Below are positions 12,707-25,447 of a stretch of 64,000 nucleotides of DNA, in pieces (position 1 is the stretch's first letter; every line of letters begins with the position of its first letter). Origin of the DNA: Xenoacremonium recifei (Eukaryota > Ascomycota > Sordariomycetes > Hypocreales > Nectriaceae); NCBI GenBank assembly GCA_012184525.1, contig WOFQ01000003.1:1054001-1118000 (forward strand), in the 5' to 3' direction. The notes under the pieces are model-generated. The model searched no databases and was not told the DNA's origin. It worked only from the letters and a program-made list of their open reading frames with translations. Position numbers and translations under genes: made by a program.

Positions 12707-14093
12707 TTAATCATCGTTATCTGTTCGCTCCCGCTGCTGACGTCGTCCGCCGCTGCCGCCCTGTCCGCCAACGCTGGCGCTGGCTACTTTCCGCTCGAGC
12801 TCCTGGATTTCGCGCTCCTTCTGGGCCTTGGCGTTGGCCTGCTCCTGGCGCAGCACGACAAGGACGTTCTGGAGGGTTGATCGCCAGTGGTCCACACGGG
12901 TCGCCAGCTCCTGGTACTGCTTCTGGCCGAACACACGGTAGGTGACCTTGTGGACGAGGAACATCTGGCGCTGTTGCGAAAGCTTGCCCTCCACAAGACC
13001 GGCGCGGATCACGTCGATGGCCCACATCTCGATGTCCTCTGAGGGGATTTGAAGAGCCTTGGTGATCTTGGAGTACTCGATCTCTCGGCTGGGGGTGGCG
13101 GCCGCCAAGCTGGCGAAGGTGAGGAGTCGCATCTTGCGGTGCAGCTTCTCGTGGTCGAGCTTCTCCTTCTCAACCCAACCCTCGTGCTCATCGTTGAAGT
13201 CGTTGTAGTCCTCAAGATCTTGCTCGGCAAAGATGTCAAGGAGTTGAGAGTAAACAGGGTGAGAATCGCTCAGGGCCTGCACACTAGGGATGCCCCGGAG
13301 ATCTTGGAAGAGGAAGTAGGTGTTGGAGAGGATGGCCATGCGGACGGCGCGGAGGGATAATCGCTGAGCATCCTCGGACGTAATTTCATCCTTCTCATCG
13401 CCGTCAAATGTTCGCAGAGCTTTGAGGATGTACTCATAACCTTGCCTGCGTATGTGTTAGCGATACCGCTGGCATTCAAGACTCGTCATGCAGGCATTTG
13501 CGTCTGCCCGCATGGAGAAACACTTACAACTCATCTCCCGCCTCAAGAGCTACCTCAGCAATCTCCTCGTAAAGCTTCCTCTGGTAATCCTCCGCAGTCC
13601 CCCAAGTCTCCATCCACTCCGGCAACCGGTCGAGATACGTCCGTAGGCTTTCGAACATGCTGTGCGCGCGCAGGAACTTCAGAATCTCCATGAAGACCCT
13701 TGCGCGAATAGGGTCTGCGGGGTCCAGCAGGTTGAACACGGTCGTCAGGGCGTTCAGCGACAGCCCCGTGCCGTGCACCGGCGAGTTGAGCAGCGGCTTC
13801 GCAAAGGTGCTGCACAGCGTAGGCAGATATTTCTTGGGATCCGACGACTGCAGCACCAGGTGGATCATCAGGTTGGACGCCGCCGTGTATTCCTTCTCGG
13901 GGACAGTGTTGAGCGCGCTCGACGCCGCGACCAGTTTGGCCAGAACCTCCTCCTTCGGCGGCGCCTTGTCCTTGCTCAGGGCCTGCTTGGTATCCTCGGC
14001 CTTGAGGTAGTCGGCCATCTCGGCGGCGAGGTCCTCGAAGGATCCATCGACGAAGAGCAGCTGGGGGTTCCCAGCGGTCTGGGTGGCAGCCAT
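12707..14093 (-). CDS. eif3m: Translation initiation factor eIF3 subunit M (PCI domain)
   Basis: Core subunit of the eIF3 complex, cytoplasmic. Two exons on the minus strand, 14093-13528 and 13445-12707, give 434 residues. The joined codons across the 82-nt intron (GT..AG, donor GTAAGT) give DELQGYEY in frame. Start: the ATG at 14093 opens MAATQTAGNPQLLFVDGSF, which suits the family; the frame runs on upstream but without a better start. The C-terminal half is a PCI domain (winged-helix part with IEYSKITKALQIPSEDIEMWAIDVIRAG read in two pieces), followed by a helical tail rich in K/E/Q and a basic disordered end (GGRRQQRERT). The overall length fits fungal eIF3m. Another PCI protein such as CSN7 is less likely because of the length and the VFGQKQYQELATRVDHW segment. 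Confidence 0.9.
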
Positions 14094-14746
14094 GATTGCC
14101 TCGGGGGTGTCTGTCGGAGTTCGAGGTATCGGAGAGTCGAAACGGCTCGGTCGTCTCGATTTCGGGCGCGATCTCGGAAGTGGCTCGTCTCCTCTCGAGA
14201 ATCGCGGAGGGGTCACTCGAACTCGAAGTCTGCGGGCGGAATAATTCGTGAGATTGAGCGTCCGCAAGTGACAGGGTCGGCGCCCGAATAGCCCTCTGGT
14301 GGGGCTGGGATTGTGCCACCCCGCCAATTTTTCTGCCGCAGTCTTTGTGTGGGCGCTAAGCGAGGGCGGTGACGCGGGAGAATTATCGGTCCTTGATACG
14401 ATAAGCACGTGCAAGTTTACGGCGAGTCATATCAGTCCCCGAAGTTCACGATTATAGCGACGTTTGAACTTGAAATGGTAAAGATGGAGTGTTAATTCAG
14501 ACGGACAGTAAACCACTTCATGTCACTAGCTGGTTCATGCTACCACCAAATCCCAAACACATACTTCCACAGTCGTGATAAAATAATTATTCCAAATGAA
14601 AACCATATATGTCCTTCCAGAAAAAGCCCGTACCCGTCCCTAACCCATTGAATCTAAGATGAAGAAATGAACATGAGAAACCAGGAGACATCATCTCACA
14701 CTCCCGCCTCTCAAAATACAAGATATAACTCCGGATACACAAACGT
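14094..14746. other. Intergenic region eIF3m/chk2
   Basis: Contains the promoter of the eIF3m gene and the 3' UTR of the checkpoint kinase gene. A frame continuing upstream of the eIF3m ATG exists but lacks a conserved pattern. Nothing else seen. Confidence 0.5.
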
Positions 14747-17032
14747 TTAGTGATGTTTCGACTTTGCAGCGTGCTTCCCCTTGTCGGCGTAATCGCCATT
14801 CGGATAAAAGCTCGTTTCATCGTCCCCGAAGAGTTGCTGATCTCCCTTACCGCCCATCTCCATGAATTCAGCAGGCGCACGCTCTTGAGAAGGGCCTGCT
14901 TCCTTGGGCACGTTGGTGACACGGCCCTTGTTCTTCGCAAAGACCTTGACAGGCTGCTTGTCCTTGCCGACTTCAACCCGCGCTGTGACAGACACAGAAT
15001 TGATCGAAGATAGGAGGGTCCGCTCACGAGCAGGTGCTCGCCGGTTGACCTCGAGGCCGGCAATGCCCCCAACGAGGCCACCGGTGCTATCGTTGACATT
15101 CGGACCCGAGCTGGTGAGCCATGGATGCGATAGACACTGATCGATAGTAAATCGCTTCTCCGGGTCGACTATTAGCATTGAGTCTATGAGATCAACTGAA
15201 CGAATATTAGCGTATTGCAACGGAGGATCCGGGGACTAGATACTCACGTGCGGGATCCCCGACAGAGTCCCAGTAAGGGGAGGGATAGTCAAATCGACCA
15301 CTCCTGATTTGTTGAGAGAGGGTAAAAGGGAAGTCACGAGAGTAAAGTTCGTCGGAGAATGGGGGGAAACCACAAAGGCAGATGTACAGTACAACACCCA
15401 GAGACCAGATGTCCACGGCCTTAGTGTACTTGCGCTGCTTTGATTCGGCAAGAATCTCAGGCGCAACATAGCTGGGAGTTCCGCAAAGAGTTGTCGTAAA
15501 CGACTCCTCTCCAATGATCTTGGCCAGGCCGAAATCCGCAAGCTTAACATGAAGGTCCTTGTCGACCAACAAAATATTTTCAGGCTTGATGTCTCGATGG
15601 ACAATGTTTCGCTCGTGCTGGGACTAGTCAGTCCTATGTACTCAATGAAACAGAGATATTCGACTTACCAGGTATTTTATACCCTGGAATAGTTGTTTGA
15701 ACAGTTTTCGCGACTCATCCTCACTAAGCTTCTGCTTCATGACAATGTAGTTGAACAGCTCGCCCTCAGAAGCCAACTCCAGGACGAGGTAGACTCGGTC
15801 GCGCTCGTTGAACGTATCCTTTAAGCACAAGACATTGGGATGGCTGACGCCCATGAGAACACCAATCTCCTGCTGCAGCCCTTCCGTCTTTGATCGATCC
15901 TCCACACCAGGATGCTTCGTAAAGATCTTGACTGCATATCGCTGGCCCGTTGACTTCTCAACACACAAGTATACCTCAGCAAAGTGGCCTTTCCCAAGCT
16001 TCTGCAGCAAGGTGTACTGCTGCAAGAAGTCGCTGGTTTGCCGGTTTTGCGGATATCTGAAAACGAAACGAGCTCGGCCATGGACGGCAATCTCATCTTG
16101 CTCTTCAAGCTCGCGCCGTTGGTTCCGCCCGATTAGCGCCTCGTTGACGTAGGTGCCGTTTTGCGAAAGATCCTCGACCACCGCTACGGAGCTGTCGCCC
16201 TTGTTTTCGACGAAGATAAGGCAATGCCGGTTCGAGACGATGCCGTCGTTGACTACTATGTCTGCCGCACGTGTTAGGATACGCACGGAAGCCTGAGACG
16301 AACCTCAACTTACCACACTCTGGATGCCGACCGATCAGATACCCCCCAGACGGAACACCTTTCTTCTTGGTCTCCTCAAACTTCTCCTCATCCTTCAGCT
16401 CCGCCGACTTGCCCTTGCTCGCTTTGTGGCTGCCCTTGGTCGCCAACTCGACCGTTTCAGGCATGGGACATGCGCTTCGCTTCTTCAACACAAGTGGCTT
16501 CTCACCGTACTTGGGGTCCAGAGGCACGAGGTAGCCCCAGACACCCTCCTTCTCTTCATCCTCGATATCCTCGGAGAACGCCGGATGACGGTCGACAAAC
16601 TGGCTTAGCGGTTGAGTATCCTGGGGTGGCGACGAGAGCACCTGGCCCTGGGAGAAGACATCGTCGGTCTTGCGAGGGGTGACTTCCTCAGAGAGATCGC
16701 CGGGCGGGGAGCCGGTGGGCTCCTTCTCGAGGTCGCTCGAGTCCTCGGTAGTGATATGTGTGACTGGCGACGGGAGGTGCTGCTTCAGCGAGACGGGAGT
16801 CTTCTTGACGGGAGTGCTTTTGACGGGATCGGCTCGTCGGGGTTTCTTAGAATCGGTCTCGTCTTCAGGGATCGAAGCCTTGAGGATTATGTCAGTCACA
16901 ATCGTTTGCGCAAAGCTCCCTCGGCGCAAGAGGTCCTCGTTCGACGATGGCAGACAGGGCTGGGGAGCTTGATCTTGATGGAGGACTAACGCGCGGACGC
17001 TTCAATTGGCTCTTCTCAGGTTGCGGAGGCAT
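14747..17032 (-). CDS. chk2: FHA-domain checkpoint kinase, CHK2/Rad53/Cds1 family
   Basis: DNA-damage and replication checkpoint Ser/Thr kinase, nuclear; the Neurospora member is PRD-4. Exons on the minus strand: 17032-16991, 16878-16314, 16261-15669, 15617-15248 and 15195-14747, 672 residues. The N-terminal part carries an SQ/TQ cluster (FSQG, DTQP, LSQF within about 25 residues), the usual target of ATM/ATR kinases. The FHA domain spans about 125-272 with YLIGRHPEC, SNRHC and LSQNGTYVN. The kinase domain has GKGHFAEV (about 292-299), Lys314, HRD (407-409), DFG (428-430) and TTLCGTPSYVAPE. The tail is basic. All internal junctions keep frame and restore conserved residues. The 42-nt first exon (ATG 17032) with donor GTTAGT is the least certain part. 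Confidence 0.92.
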
Positions 17033-18550
17033 ATCCGCTGTGGCCAGAAGCTATTCCGGGACAGAGATCGGGAGGCGCGAATGGATTGTGCACAGATTTG
17101 ATGAGGCAGAGGCGTCGCCTGTGAACCGTGAATAATTTCGGGAGGTTGTGGAGGAGGAAAGCCTTCAGCTGCCTGGAAGCCTGGAAGAGAGCCGGGGGAC
17201 GAACTCGAGGCACCTTCCGTCAGCGGCGGCCAGGGCCTTGAATGGTCGGTTTTGGGGGCAGTGGACTGCTGGGCTGGGCTGGCACCTGCTAGCGTCACCA
17301 GGGGCCTGGGGCGATTCGGGAGCTGTTTACTGGAGTCGTTTAGTCTGGCAGTAGGGCTTACAGGAGCAGGTGGGTGAATGTTCCCTGTCCTGCCTCCGCT
17401 CATCGTGGTATGGAGAGCGAGTCATCCGTCACCAGTCAAAAGTTGCGCAAAGTTATCTTGGAATATATTCCTGCAGATATATCCTGCAATGGATTCGCCT
17501 ATCGCATCTCGCTTCGAGTCCTTTAGGGACCTTACCTTAGTCATACTGATGTATTAAAAAGGCAAGCACGTGAAAGAAAGGCAGCAGCGACCCCATGAAA
17601 CTCTATTCCCAACCGGCTTTTGGCAAGCTTCACCAGGAGGTAAGCCCGGCATTGCATGCATGGGATCTCCATGGAGCAAAAACTCCAACATCAAACATCC
17701 GTCAGATCTCGCTTTTCGATCATCTTCCATCCCGCCCATCACCCGCTCATCCCTCGTCATCTGTAACCCCCTTGCCGCTCGTCCTCCATGTGCCCTGCCC
17801 GTCCAAGGCCATGGCGTCATCCATCGAGAACGAGTCACGCTGCAGGCCAAACCCGTGACAATACGCGAAGGCGATGACTCGAAATAGACTCCGCCTTGTT
17901 TGGCACAGTTCTCTATTCTAGAACCCGTAACTTCTCGCCTGACAGGTGAGAATGACTCTTTGCGTTAAGCTGTAATAGAGAAGCTACTTGATTGCGTGCA
18001 ATCTTCTTAGTCCCTTAACTGATTATAGGCGTGGCTGTGTGCTTCGTGTTAAGCTCGTATCTGGATTGATCGCAACCTGCCTAGTATCCAACTACCACCA
18101 TCCGAGACATATCGAATCAGCAGTCCAAACGGGCATTACCATTATTTACTATCCCTGGTCTCTTCCAATGTACAGTGCCTATCCACCGACACCCTGCTCA
18201 GTAGCCGCAACGTCCTGACGACGAAAACCGACCACCCCTAACTACTATAGAAAAGAAGAAAACCGTATATCCATCTCGTCTGCTCTTGAATGCTGTTGTC
18301 TCAAATGAAATTCTCTTTCGTCCGCCCTGAGCCGTCGCGAGAATACCTCCCCACCAACGCCTATTCACATTCACTCTCTCCATCCGTTGCGCCCCGCGTA
18401 GTCTTCATTCAAGAAAAGCCGCCCCCAAGGTAGTCATTATAGAAAAGATCCATCATCAGTGTCATCCGACCCCAACGCCTTCATCCCGATGCGCTGGTAC
18501 TTGTGGTGGCATAACGTGAAGCCCGTCAGTCGATCCTAGAAATTCGGCTC
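17033..18550. other. Intergenic region upstream of chk2
   Basis: About 1.5 kb with several short, mutually overlapping frames and no domain that I recognise. It should contain the chk2 promoter and the 3' UTR of the ArfGAP gene. No RNA gene or repeat seen. Confidence 0.5.
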
Positions 18551-21500
18551 CTACTTCTCGGGGATCGGCGATCTCGCGAGCCTCCCCCCTGTGCTCACCC
18601 GCTTCTGCAGTCGGGCCTCCTTCTCGCGTTGAAGTCTCTCACTCGCAGTCAGAGTGGTGGGCAGCGACGAGGGTATCGCGTCCACCGTGCCGCTCGAGAA
18701 TCCTCCACGCTTCTGCTCCACGTAGAGCTGCGCGAACCGACCCAGCGGGAAGGCTGGCATGGTCGTTGGCATCTCCGCTCCGTTCTGGATGAGCAGCTCG
18801 GCGACCGGGAACGGCACAGGTTTTCCGTCTTTGTCTCCAGGTCCTGATCCCGGAGTGGGAGATGGAGATGCCGGGTCTGCTGCCGCAAGAGCCAGCCATA
18901 CAGCATGCGTCCCCCTCATCTTGTCCACGGTATTGGGGTTGGCTTTGAGCGCCAAGGCGTACAAGACCTGCTGAATCTCGTTCTTCTTGATGGCAGCCAA
19001 GAGCGTCTCATCCGCCGTAGCGTATCGTGACAGCGTCTGAGAAATAGGCTCGACGTAAGCCCTATCCACATACTTGGCCGTGATGAACCTCAACCGCTGC
19101 TCGCGACTAGCAGACGCAGTAGGTTTCAGGGTTTGATCGAGTCTCGCCTCCCACACCATGTTTGATACTCGATTGCCGATGAGCAGGAGCATCTCAACAA
19201 TGTCAATCGTGAAGGACTTGATGTCCAACGTCAAAGATCGAACTTTGCTGATATGGGTTCCCAAAGACCGATGAATGCCGCTACATTCAATGCAGAGGAT
19301 GATGCCGAGATTGATCGAGACCCATTCCACCTTGGATCCGGATCCGCAATCGGCACACCACTGATTCCCCTGGTCGTTGTTGCGCACTTGCTGAAGAATC
19401 TTGTCCGGGTTCTCGTCGTAACCAGAGCTGGCTGTCCGCACAGCACTCGGCCTAGCGCCCACCGTGATCCTTCGATTAGGAATCCCAGTGTTGCCACTGG
19501 AGTGATGTGGCGGTTGGGCGCTATGGCCGAGTGACAGAGTCTTGCCCGTCAGGGCCGAGGCGATGTCACGCTTTAGAGAATCACCCTTGGAGGAGTTTGG
19601 CTTCTGGACACCCCGGCCTTCCATTGCGCTCTGAAGAGCGTTGTTGATGGACAGAATCCAGCTGTTCATGTCCTCTTCGGAGGTAGCCTGGTAAACGCGC
19701 TTGAATTGCGGCGTGATAACTTCAAAGCAGAACCGACGTTCGGCGTTGCGGGCTTCCCGAACTGACGCCATCCGCAAGTCGATGGGGTCGATATGGAGAT
19801 CGAGCTTTTGCTTCCAGTTACTGTACTCTGAGAGCTTGCCTTGGTCGAGAACGATCCAAAACCTATCCACATTAGTTGTCTTGAATAATCCCTCGATGTT
19901 TGACGTAAACTTACTTGTGCCAACCTTGTTTGTTGAGATTTCGGGGGTCAACATGACCCCCTGGTCGGTTCAGAGCCCATAGAAGCCCCTCCTTTCGCTG
20001 GGTCAGCGCAGACTGCGAGTTGTCCCTTTCCTCGAGGTCTCGGAATCCCTTAAATTTCGATGGCGCCGCGGGGCTTCCAGCAAATCCTCCTTGACTCAAG
20101 CTGCCTGGGGAGCGAGAGAGGTCGGCGGGAGAAGGTACTGCGGTTGAATTGGAGCCACCCGATATTGCGGCCTTGAGCTGGGAGCCGGTACTGTCGGCTC
20201 GACCCAGGTCAGAATCAGAGGTGTTACCTCCGTTGCCGTTAGCAGTCGCCGTCAGCGGAGCGGTATTCGCAGTAGTGGTTTGCTCGGGCTCCTTGTAGGG
20301 GACATTGCTCTTCTCCAGTACTCGTCGCTTCTCCTCTCGTTCCCGTCGCTGGTACTGATACTCCTTGTCTGCCTCCTGAACCTCCGCTGACAGAGCCTCC
20401 AGCTGTGGCAGCAGATGCTCAATCTTCTTTGCTGTTGTTAGGAAGCTATTCGTCTGTGCGTCCGCAAACTTGGTGAGATGCGAAAGAACCTCCTGTTCCT
20501 TTCGACCACCATGCAAATCCTGCATAAAGCTCGAGTAGTCGAATCGCTTCAGCTCGAAATTTCGACGCTTGTTCTGGTACTTTGAATCGGCTTCAGCCAG
20601 CTTCTTAGCCTTGACCGAGTCCTGCCGTTGACCTAGATATCGTGATACGTATGCGTAGTAGTCTTTGCTCTCCTCCTCGAAGTCGCGCTTCTTGGCTTCG
20701 GCCTGCTTGATATCGACCTGATATAGTTTGGTGATGGGCTCGATGATTATTTTCTGAAGATTAAAAGTATTTTGTTGTTCGTATGCCAAGATCTCCCTGG
20801 CGATTTTGTTAAAGTAATGCTCTAGGGCTGGTTGGACTGCATTTGCGTTGGTGTTTGATGCTTCACGCAATGAATCCATGAAGGCAACCAGAGCTTCGTT
20901 GGCCTCTAATTGAGCCATGTGCGCATGTTCCGCCCTCTTCAGGACCTTCTTCATCTGAGTCCTCATATTACCGGTCTTCTGCTCCAACGCCTTGAGGGTG
21001 GCGCGGAAGACAGGTCCATCGTCAGTAACCGCAACATCGTCTCCAGGCTTCGGGCAAGCAACGTCAACTTTGACTGGCTCTACAACTTGAGGAGTGGGTA
21101 GAGGAACTAAGGTATCGGTTGTTGAAGTCGGGCCCATCAGTGGAGACACGGGCTCTTCGACTTCAGCAGCTGTGATCCGGGACTCGACCGATTGAGTCGA
21201 TGCAACCCGGATCTTAGGAGGCGATGCTAGGAGGAACGGTGGCGAAGGTGAGTTGGGGTGGCTCAAAGTTGCCGTTGGGCCTGTGACTGTGTGAATACTC
21301 GTGCAACCTGGATCCAAAGGCGCAAGTCGCATACCTGATACGAAGAATGAGAAGCTGGCTAGGGTATGCAGTCTGTGAAGCCGGGGGTCGTATTCAACAA
21401 ACTAGGCACGTCAATAAGTTGATCAAGGAGCATTTGTCGGGCGATTCAACATACACTGCAAGAGTTCCTCCATCCGCCACCCTTGTCCTCGATATTCTTG

Positions 21501-22157
21501 GGCGGTTTCCACATCCACGTCCACTCGAAAGTGACAGAAGGGCTGCCGCCGGTGCCATAGTCGCCGACCAGAGCCACGTTAGAGTGATTGTGCAGATTCG
21601 GGTTTGCTAGGAACTCGCGGGTCACGAGGTTCTCGACGTCTCTGGGCGTGGAGGCGCTAACGTACGTCAGGCCCGAGATGTTGGTGTCCACGGGCATCGC
21701 CTGACCGTCTGGGCCCGCGCTGGTCGACTGGCGCATGACAAATGTAAAGGAGAAGACGAGCTCATCGTCGCTGCTGAGCTTGAGAAGGAAGTTGGGCGGT
21801 CCGGCGGAGGAGGGTGAGGGATCGGGGTCCTGCGAGGGGAGTCAGAAGCCATCCTTGTGGGAGAGCGCAAGCGGTGCGCGCGACGCACCTGGACATATTC
21901 TATCGGCGTGCTCTCGCTAAAAGGTCGGTTGACGGAGACTCTGGAGGCAGGAAACGCATTCGGGACGACGTTGATCGAGCTGCGCTTGCGGGGGCTCGTG
22001 ATGGTTAGGGATGAGATGCTCACTGTCAGTCTCGGTCAGTCCCAGGGCACGGCGCAGGCACGACGAGGTCGCGGGGGGAAGGACGGAACGCACGTCGGTT
22101 GGGGTCTCTCAAGAAGAGAGCGGCAGGCTCATCAGGCCTGCTGGTGACGATGCCCAT
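18551..22157 (-). CDS. BAR-PH-ArfGAP protein (Csx2-like)
   Basis: Membrane-binding GTPase-activating protein for Arf GTPases, acting in vesicle traffic. Five exons on the minus strand: 22157-22094, 22022-21889, 21829-21455, 21401-19915 and 19862-18551, 1123 residues; all junctions are in frame with GT..AG ends. Order: a beta-rich N-terminal region (about 65-230, with FSFTFVMRQ and FEWTWMWKPP); a BAR-type coiled region (about 340-560, with ALEHYFNKIAREILAYEQQ); a Q/N/S-rich linker; a PH domain that begins KEGLLWALNRPG and is split by the last intron; and an ArfGAP zinc finger WCADC...CIEC with arginine finger GIHRSLGTH. A C-terminal ankyrin-like stretch (AAIKKNEIQQVLYALALKAN) follows. The architecture matches ACAP/Csx2-type ArfGAPs, but the N-terminal domain is not one I can name. 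Confidence 0.9.
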
Positions 22158-24250
22158 CTCTCGGGGCGTCGTCTCGCGACGGAGGCGAGTCTTTTGTTAA
22201 GGCTGCAAGTATCGGTGTCGTTGTCTTTGTTGGTTCGTCGAGGCTCCAACTGCAGGTTCGGGATTCGAAGGCTTGGCTTTCTAAAATAGCATCGGGAACA
22301 GACAGCGGAGAAATGCTGCTCGCTGTGCGACGGCGGGAGAGGAGGAGGAGGCCTGTCGACGGCGATGCGATGTAAACACGTCTTGGTTGGCTCTGGCGGT
22401 GCACGCTCTGCGACTCGACCTGGGACCTGGGATGCTTGAGGGTAGGTACTCCGTAAGGCAAGGCAAGGTAAGTAGCTAGGCCGCGGGCGTGGGCTCGTTG
22501 CGACGCTGCCAGCCGTCGTGGGGTTGATGGTGTCTTATGCGATGCTGATGCTGTCGCTGGGCGATAGGGCCTTCGCAGCCGCGCACGTGCGAGGGGATGC
22601 TGCGCTCGCGGTATTCAAGATTGTCGAATCGTCGGTTATCGATATGGCACGGCAGCGGAATCTCCATGATGCAGCGGATGCTGTTGAAGGTTGAAGAGGA
22701 CGGGACGGGGGGACTGAGTGGACGGGAGTGGACTGGACCTGGAACCGGGACCTGGGCCAGACCCAACCCGAACCTTGGCTGCAGTGGCTTCCAAAACGAC
22801 AGCGGCAGCGGGGATGGAGCTGGGCTGGGCTGGGCTGGAGCTGGAGCCCTGGCTGACTGACTCCTGCCCTGTCAGGCCTCTCCAACAGCTGCTTATTAAC
22901 TCTCGACGCCGCTAACTCTGATGCCCGGCTTCCTCTATTTCTAACAATCATACAGCTCTCCATGCGCGCTTTATCCTGCGGAGAATGTTTAATTGAGCCC
23001 CAGCACTGTCTGTCTGTCTGAATAAACACGTCGCCTCACAGCCGGGTAAATTGTGACTTGCCCACCTCTCAGCGCAAACCGAGTCACGGACATGTCCTAG
23101 TAGCGCCTGGATGACACTCCGTATTCATGCCTCCTCGTTTGATCCCGTACCGCTCTAGGGTCTGCTCGTTTGTTGGTCCCGTGGCAAAGCCCTCTGATCA
23201 TCTATCAGGCATCGTAGCCTGGCTGAGCAGAGCACACGTAAATCCATCCTCGCTCAGCCTTCCTCGTCACCCTGCCTCGTCACGTCCCAGGCAGCGCTGA
23301 CCGGGGGAGAGCCTGAGCCTCTACCTCACAGGCAGAAACACTCTCTCACAGTCGCTGCAGCAAATCACCGAGATACGGCCTCCCACCTACCACCTACTCA
23401 AACCAGACGCCGACCGCGATCGTCCACCCACCCATGCTAATCTCCCCTGGCCTGGATACGCACTCCCGTGGGTGAAACCTCGCGCCCAGGGCCCTGAAAA
23501 TGTGACAACGGCGCCGTCCCGCCCAGCGCAGCGTCAATGGCCCTCAGCCTGCCTGCCCATTCGCGCTACGTACCTTAGCAGCTTAGGTTAGTTAGTTAGC
23601 CCCTGGAAACCATCCCGGCGTGCGTGAGGTGATGCTCGTCCCTTTCGGCGGGGTAATAGCACGACCTGCCGTGCCCGCCCCGGAATCCTGGTCGCTCCCA
23701 ACGTTCGCTCGCTCAAACTCAGAGCCATGATGCGAACGAGCTTTGCCGGAAGAGACCAGGCGTGTCGTCATTCCAAGGGCGGCATTGGTTGGCTGGCTCT
23801 CCCGACAACCTCAGTCTGAACCCGTCGAGACGATCCAATCATCCCCCTCGTGTTCGACATCCCGCGTATTACTAACGAGGAAAGGGAGTCTCTTATCGCG
23901 GATCTGCGACTCAAGCCTTTCAGTTTCTGATACAGCACCTCGTAGATACTCCTGTCTCATACGCGCAGATGCAGTGTTATTTTTATGGGTATCGACTATC
24001 TTCCAGCAAGCACCAGCACAGATTGTAAATTACAACAGGTATTGTCCTCCATACCTTGCCTCTCGTCAACACAATTTCCCTAAGCTTTCTGTCCATGACT
24101 TCCATTAGACTCCAGGCTCGCTAATAGGTAGAATAGAATAGCATAACGATCAAAACAAATGGCCGCCGTATTGATTCCCAGTCATAAGTCATCATGTAGA
24201 GTCCCAGCAAATGCACTCGCTCCAAAATCTTAATCTTCTTTCGCGTCCCC
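22158..24250. other. Intergenic region upstream of the ArfGAP gene
   Basis: About 2.1 kb. The left part (22158-23000) is GC-rich and probably holds the ArfGAP promoter and leader. A short GTCTGTCT run lies near 23009-23020 and a GTTAG run near 23587-23599. Frames such as 23743-24108 (+) have no recognisable content and lie next to the 3' end of the unknown gene that follows. No gene called. Confidence 0.5.
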
Positions 24251-25447
24251 TCAAGTCTCCCAAGGAGTGACGGGATTGACCTCCTTACTGCTTCGCGATG
24301 ACGCAAAGATGCTGCTTGATACGGATCGCGACGTCTGGCTGCAGCCTGAGACGGATTGGCGCATCTGCTTGTCCTTGAATGCTTTCTTCAACGCCTCTTC
24401 GGGATTTGGTCCACTGGTCGACGTGATCGCTCCGTTGGGGACCTTTCCGATCGGCAGATGCATCTTGGCTGCCGCCTGTGGATCCTTGAAGTCGACACCA
24501 TGTCTTTTGTACGCGTTTCGCTTCTGCTGTTTCATTGCCTGCGCCGATGGTTCGCTGACTGAGAGCCAGTCCTTCACATGGTTGAGCCATCGTGTGCCTC
24601 GAGGCTTAGCCTTTGTGGACGGCGCCACGGAGCCACGCCGCATCTCATTGCTCGAGCTAGAGATGTAGTATTCGATTTTCGAAGTATCTGACATGGTCTC
24701 AGAAGAGCCCGAATCGCCGCAAGCTGGTCCCGTCGGAATCATTTTGGAAAGTCGTCTGAAGCTCGTTCGCGGGCCGGAGGATTCAAATTTGGCAGTGAAT
24801 TGAATTGCCCTTGAAGAGTCAATGTCCGCTTCAGGTACTCCACAGCTTGATGCTGGTCGAGGTGGCTTCGAGGTTGCAAATATCAGCGAGCTCGCGTCAA
24901 GGGAATGGCCTTGCTTATGACGTATAAGCGAGACTCGTTTCGGTCGAGGTTCTTTGCGAGGAGAGTCGAGGAACTGGTGTGATGGTCGAGACGCTTCTGC
25001 GTCCGATGAATCCTGCGTGCTCTCAAAGGGTGGCGCTGGTTCGGTGACTCGTGTACTGCTGAACGACTCAGGTAGTGCGAACCGCCCAAACAAGATGCTC
25101 TTCTGTCGTCTTCGAGCCGGATTCTAGCCGACGTGCGGTAGACGAGAAGTTTTATCTTCTGCGGTCTGCAGTTCAGAGGGCTTGACCTCAGTGGTGGTCA
25201 CCTCGGAGCTTGACGAGGTTGGTGTAAGTAGGGCTGGGGGAGTCGAGCAAGGCGTCGACGTATCCCCAGAAGGAGTCAGCGGAATTGAGGCACCTAGCTG
25301 GTGTCCGATGGCGGTAGGGTATGAAAAGTTTCGAATGACAGTCAGCTTCGAAGCGCTTACAGGCGTCGATGTGGGTTGAGCTTGGAGTTCTGGGCTCGAT
25401 GCTTGAGGGGAAGGTAGGCCACTGTCTCCGGGTAGAGCGGTAGGCAT
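24251..25447 (-). CDS. Unrecognised conserved-looking protein, gene with an in-frame TAG or an unplaced intron
   Basis: From an ATG at 25447 a frame runs to a TAG at 25124-25126, then continues in the same frame to a TGA at 24251. The simplest model is one gene of about 370-390 residues in which a small intron removes the TAG. An in-frame 78-nt GT..AG interval ending at the TAG (donor GAG|GTGACC) is possible, but no strong branch site supports it. The N-terminal third is low-complexity and rich in S/T/P. The C-terminal third looks more ordered and conserved, with LNHVKDWLSVSEPSAQ, KRHGVDFKDPQAAAKMHLPI and SGPNPEEALKKAF. I recall similar segments in unnamed filamentous-fungal proteins but can assign no function. 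A true nonsense mutation or sequencing error is the alternative. Confidence 0.55.

Noticed and set aside
13270..13479. Alternative minus-strand frame at the eIF3m exon 2 start
   Set aside because: Out of frame with the PCI-domain exon; splicing at 13445/13528 restores the conserved frame.
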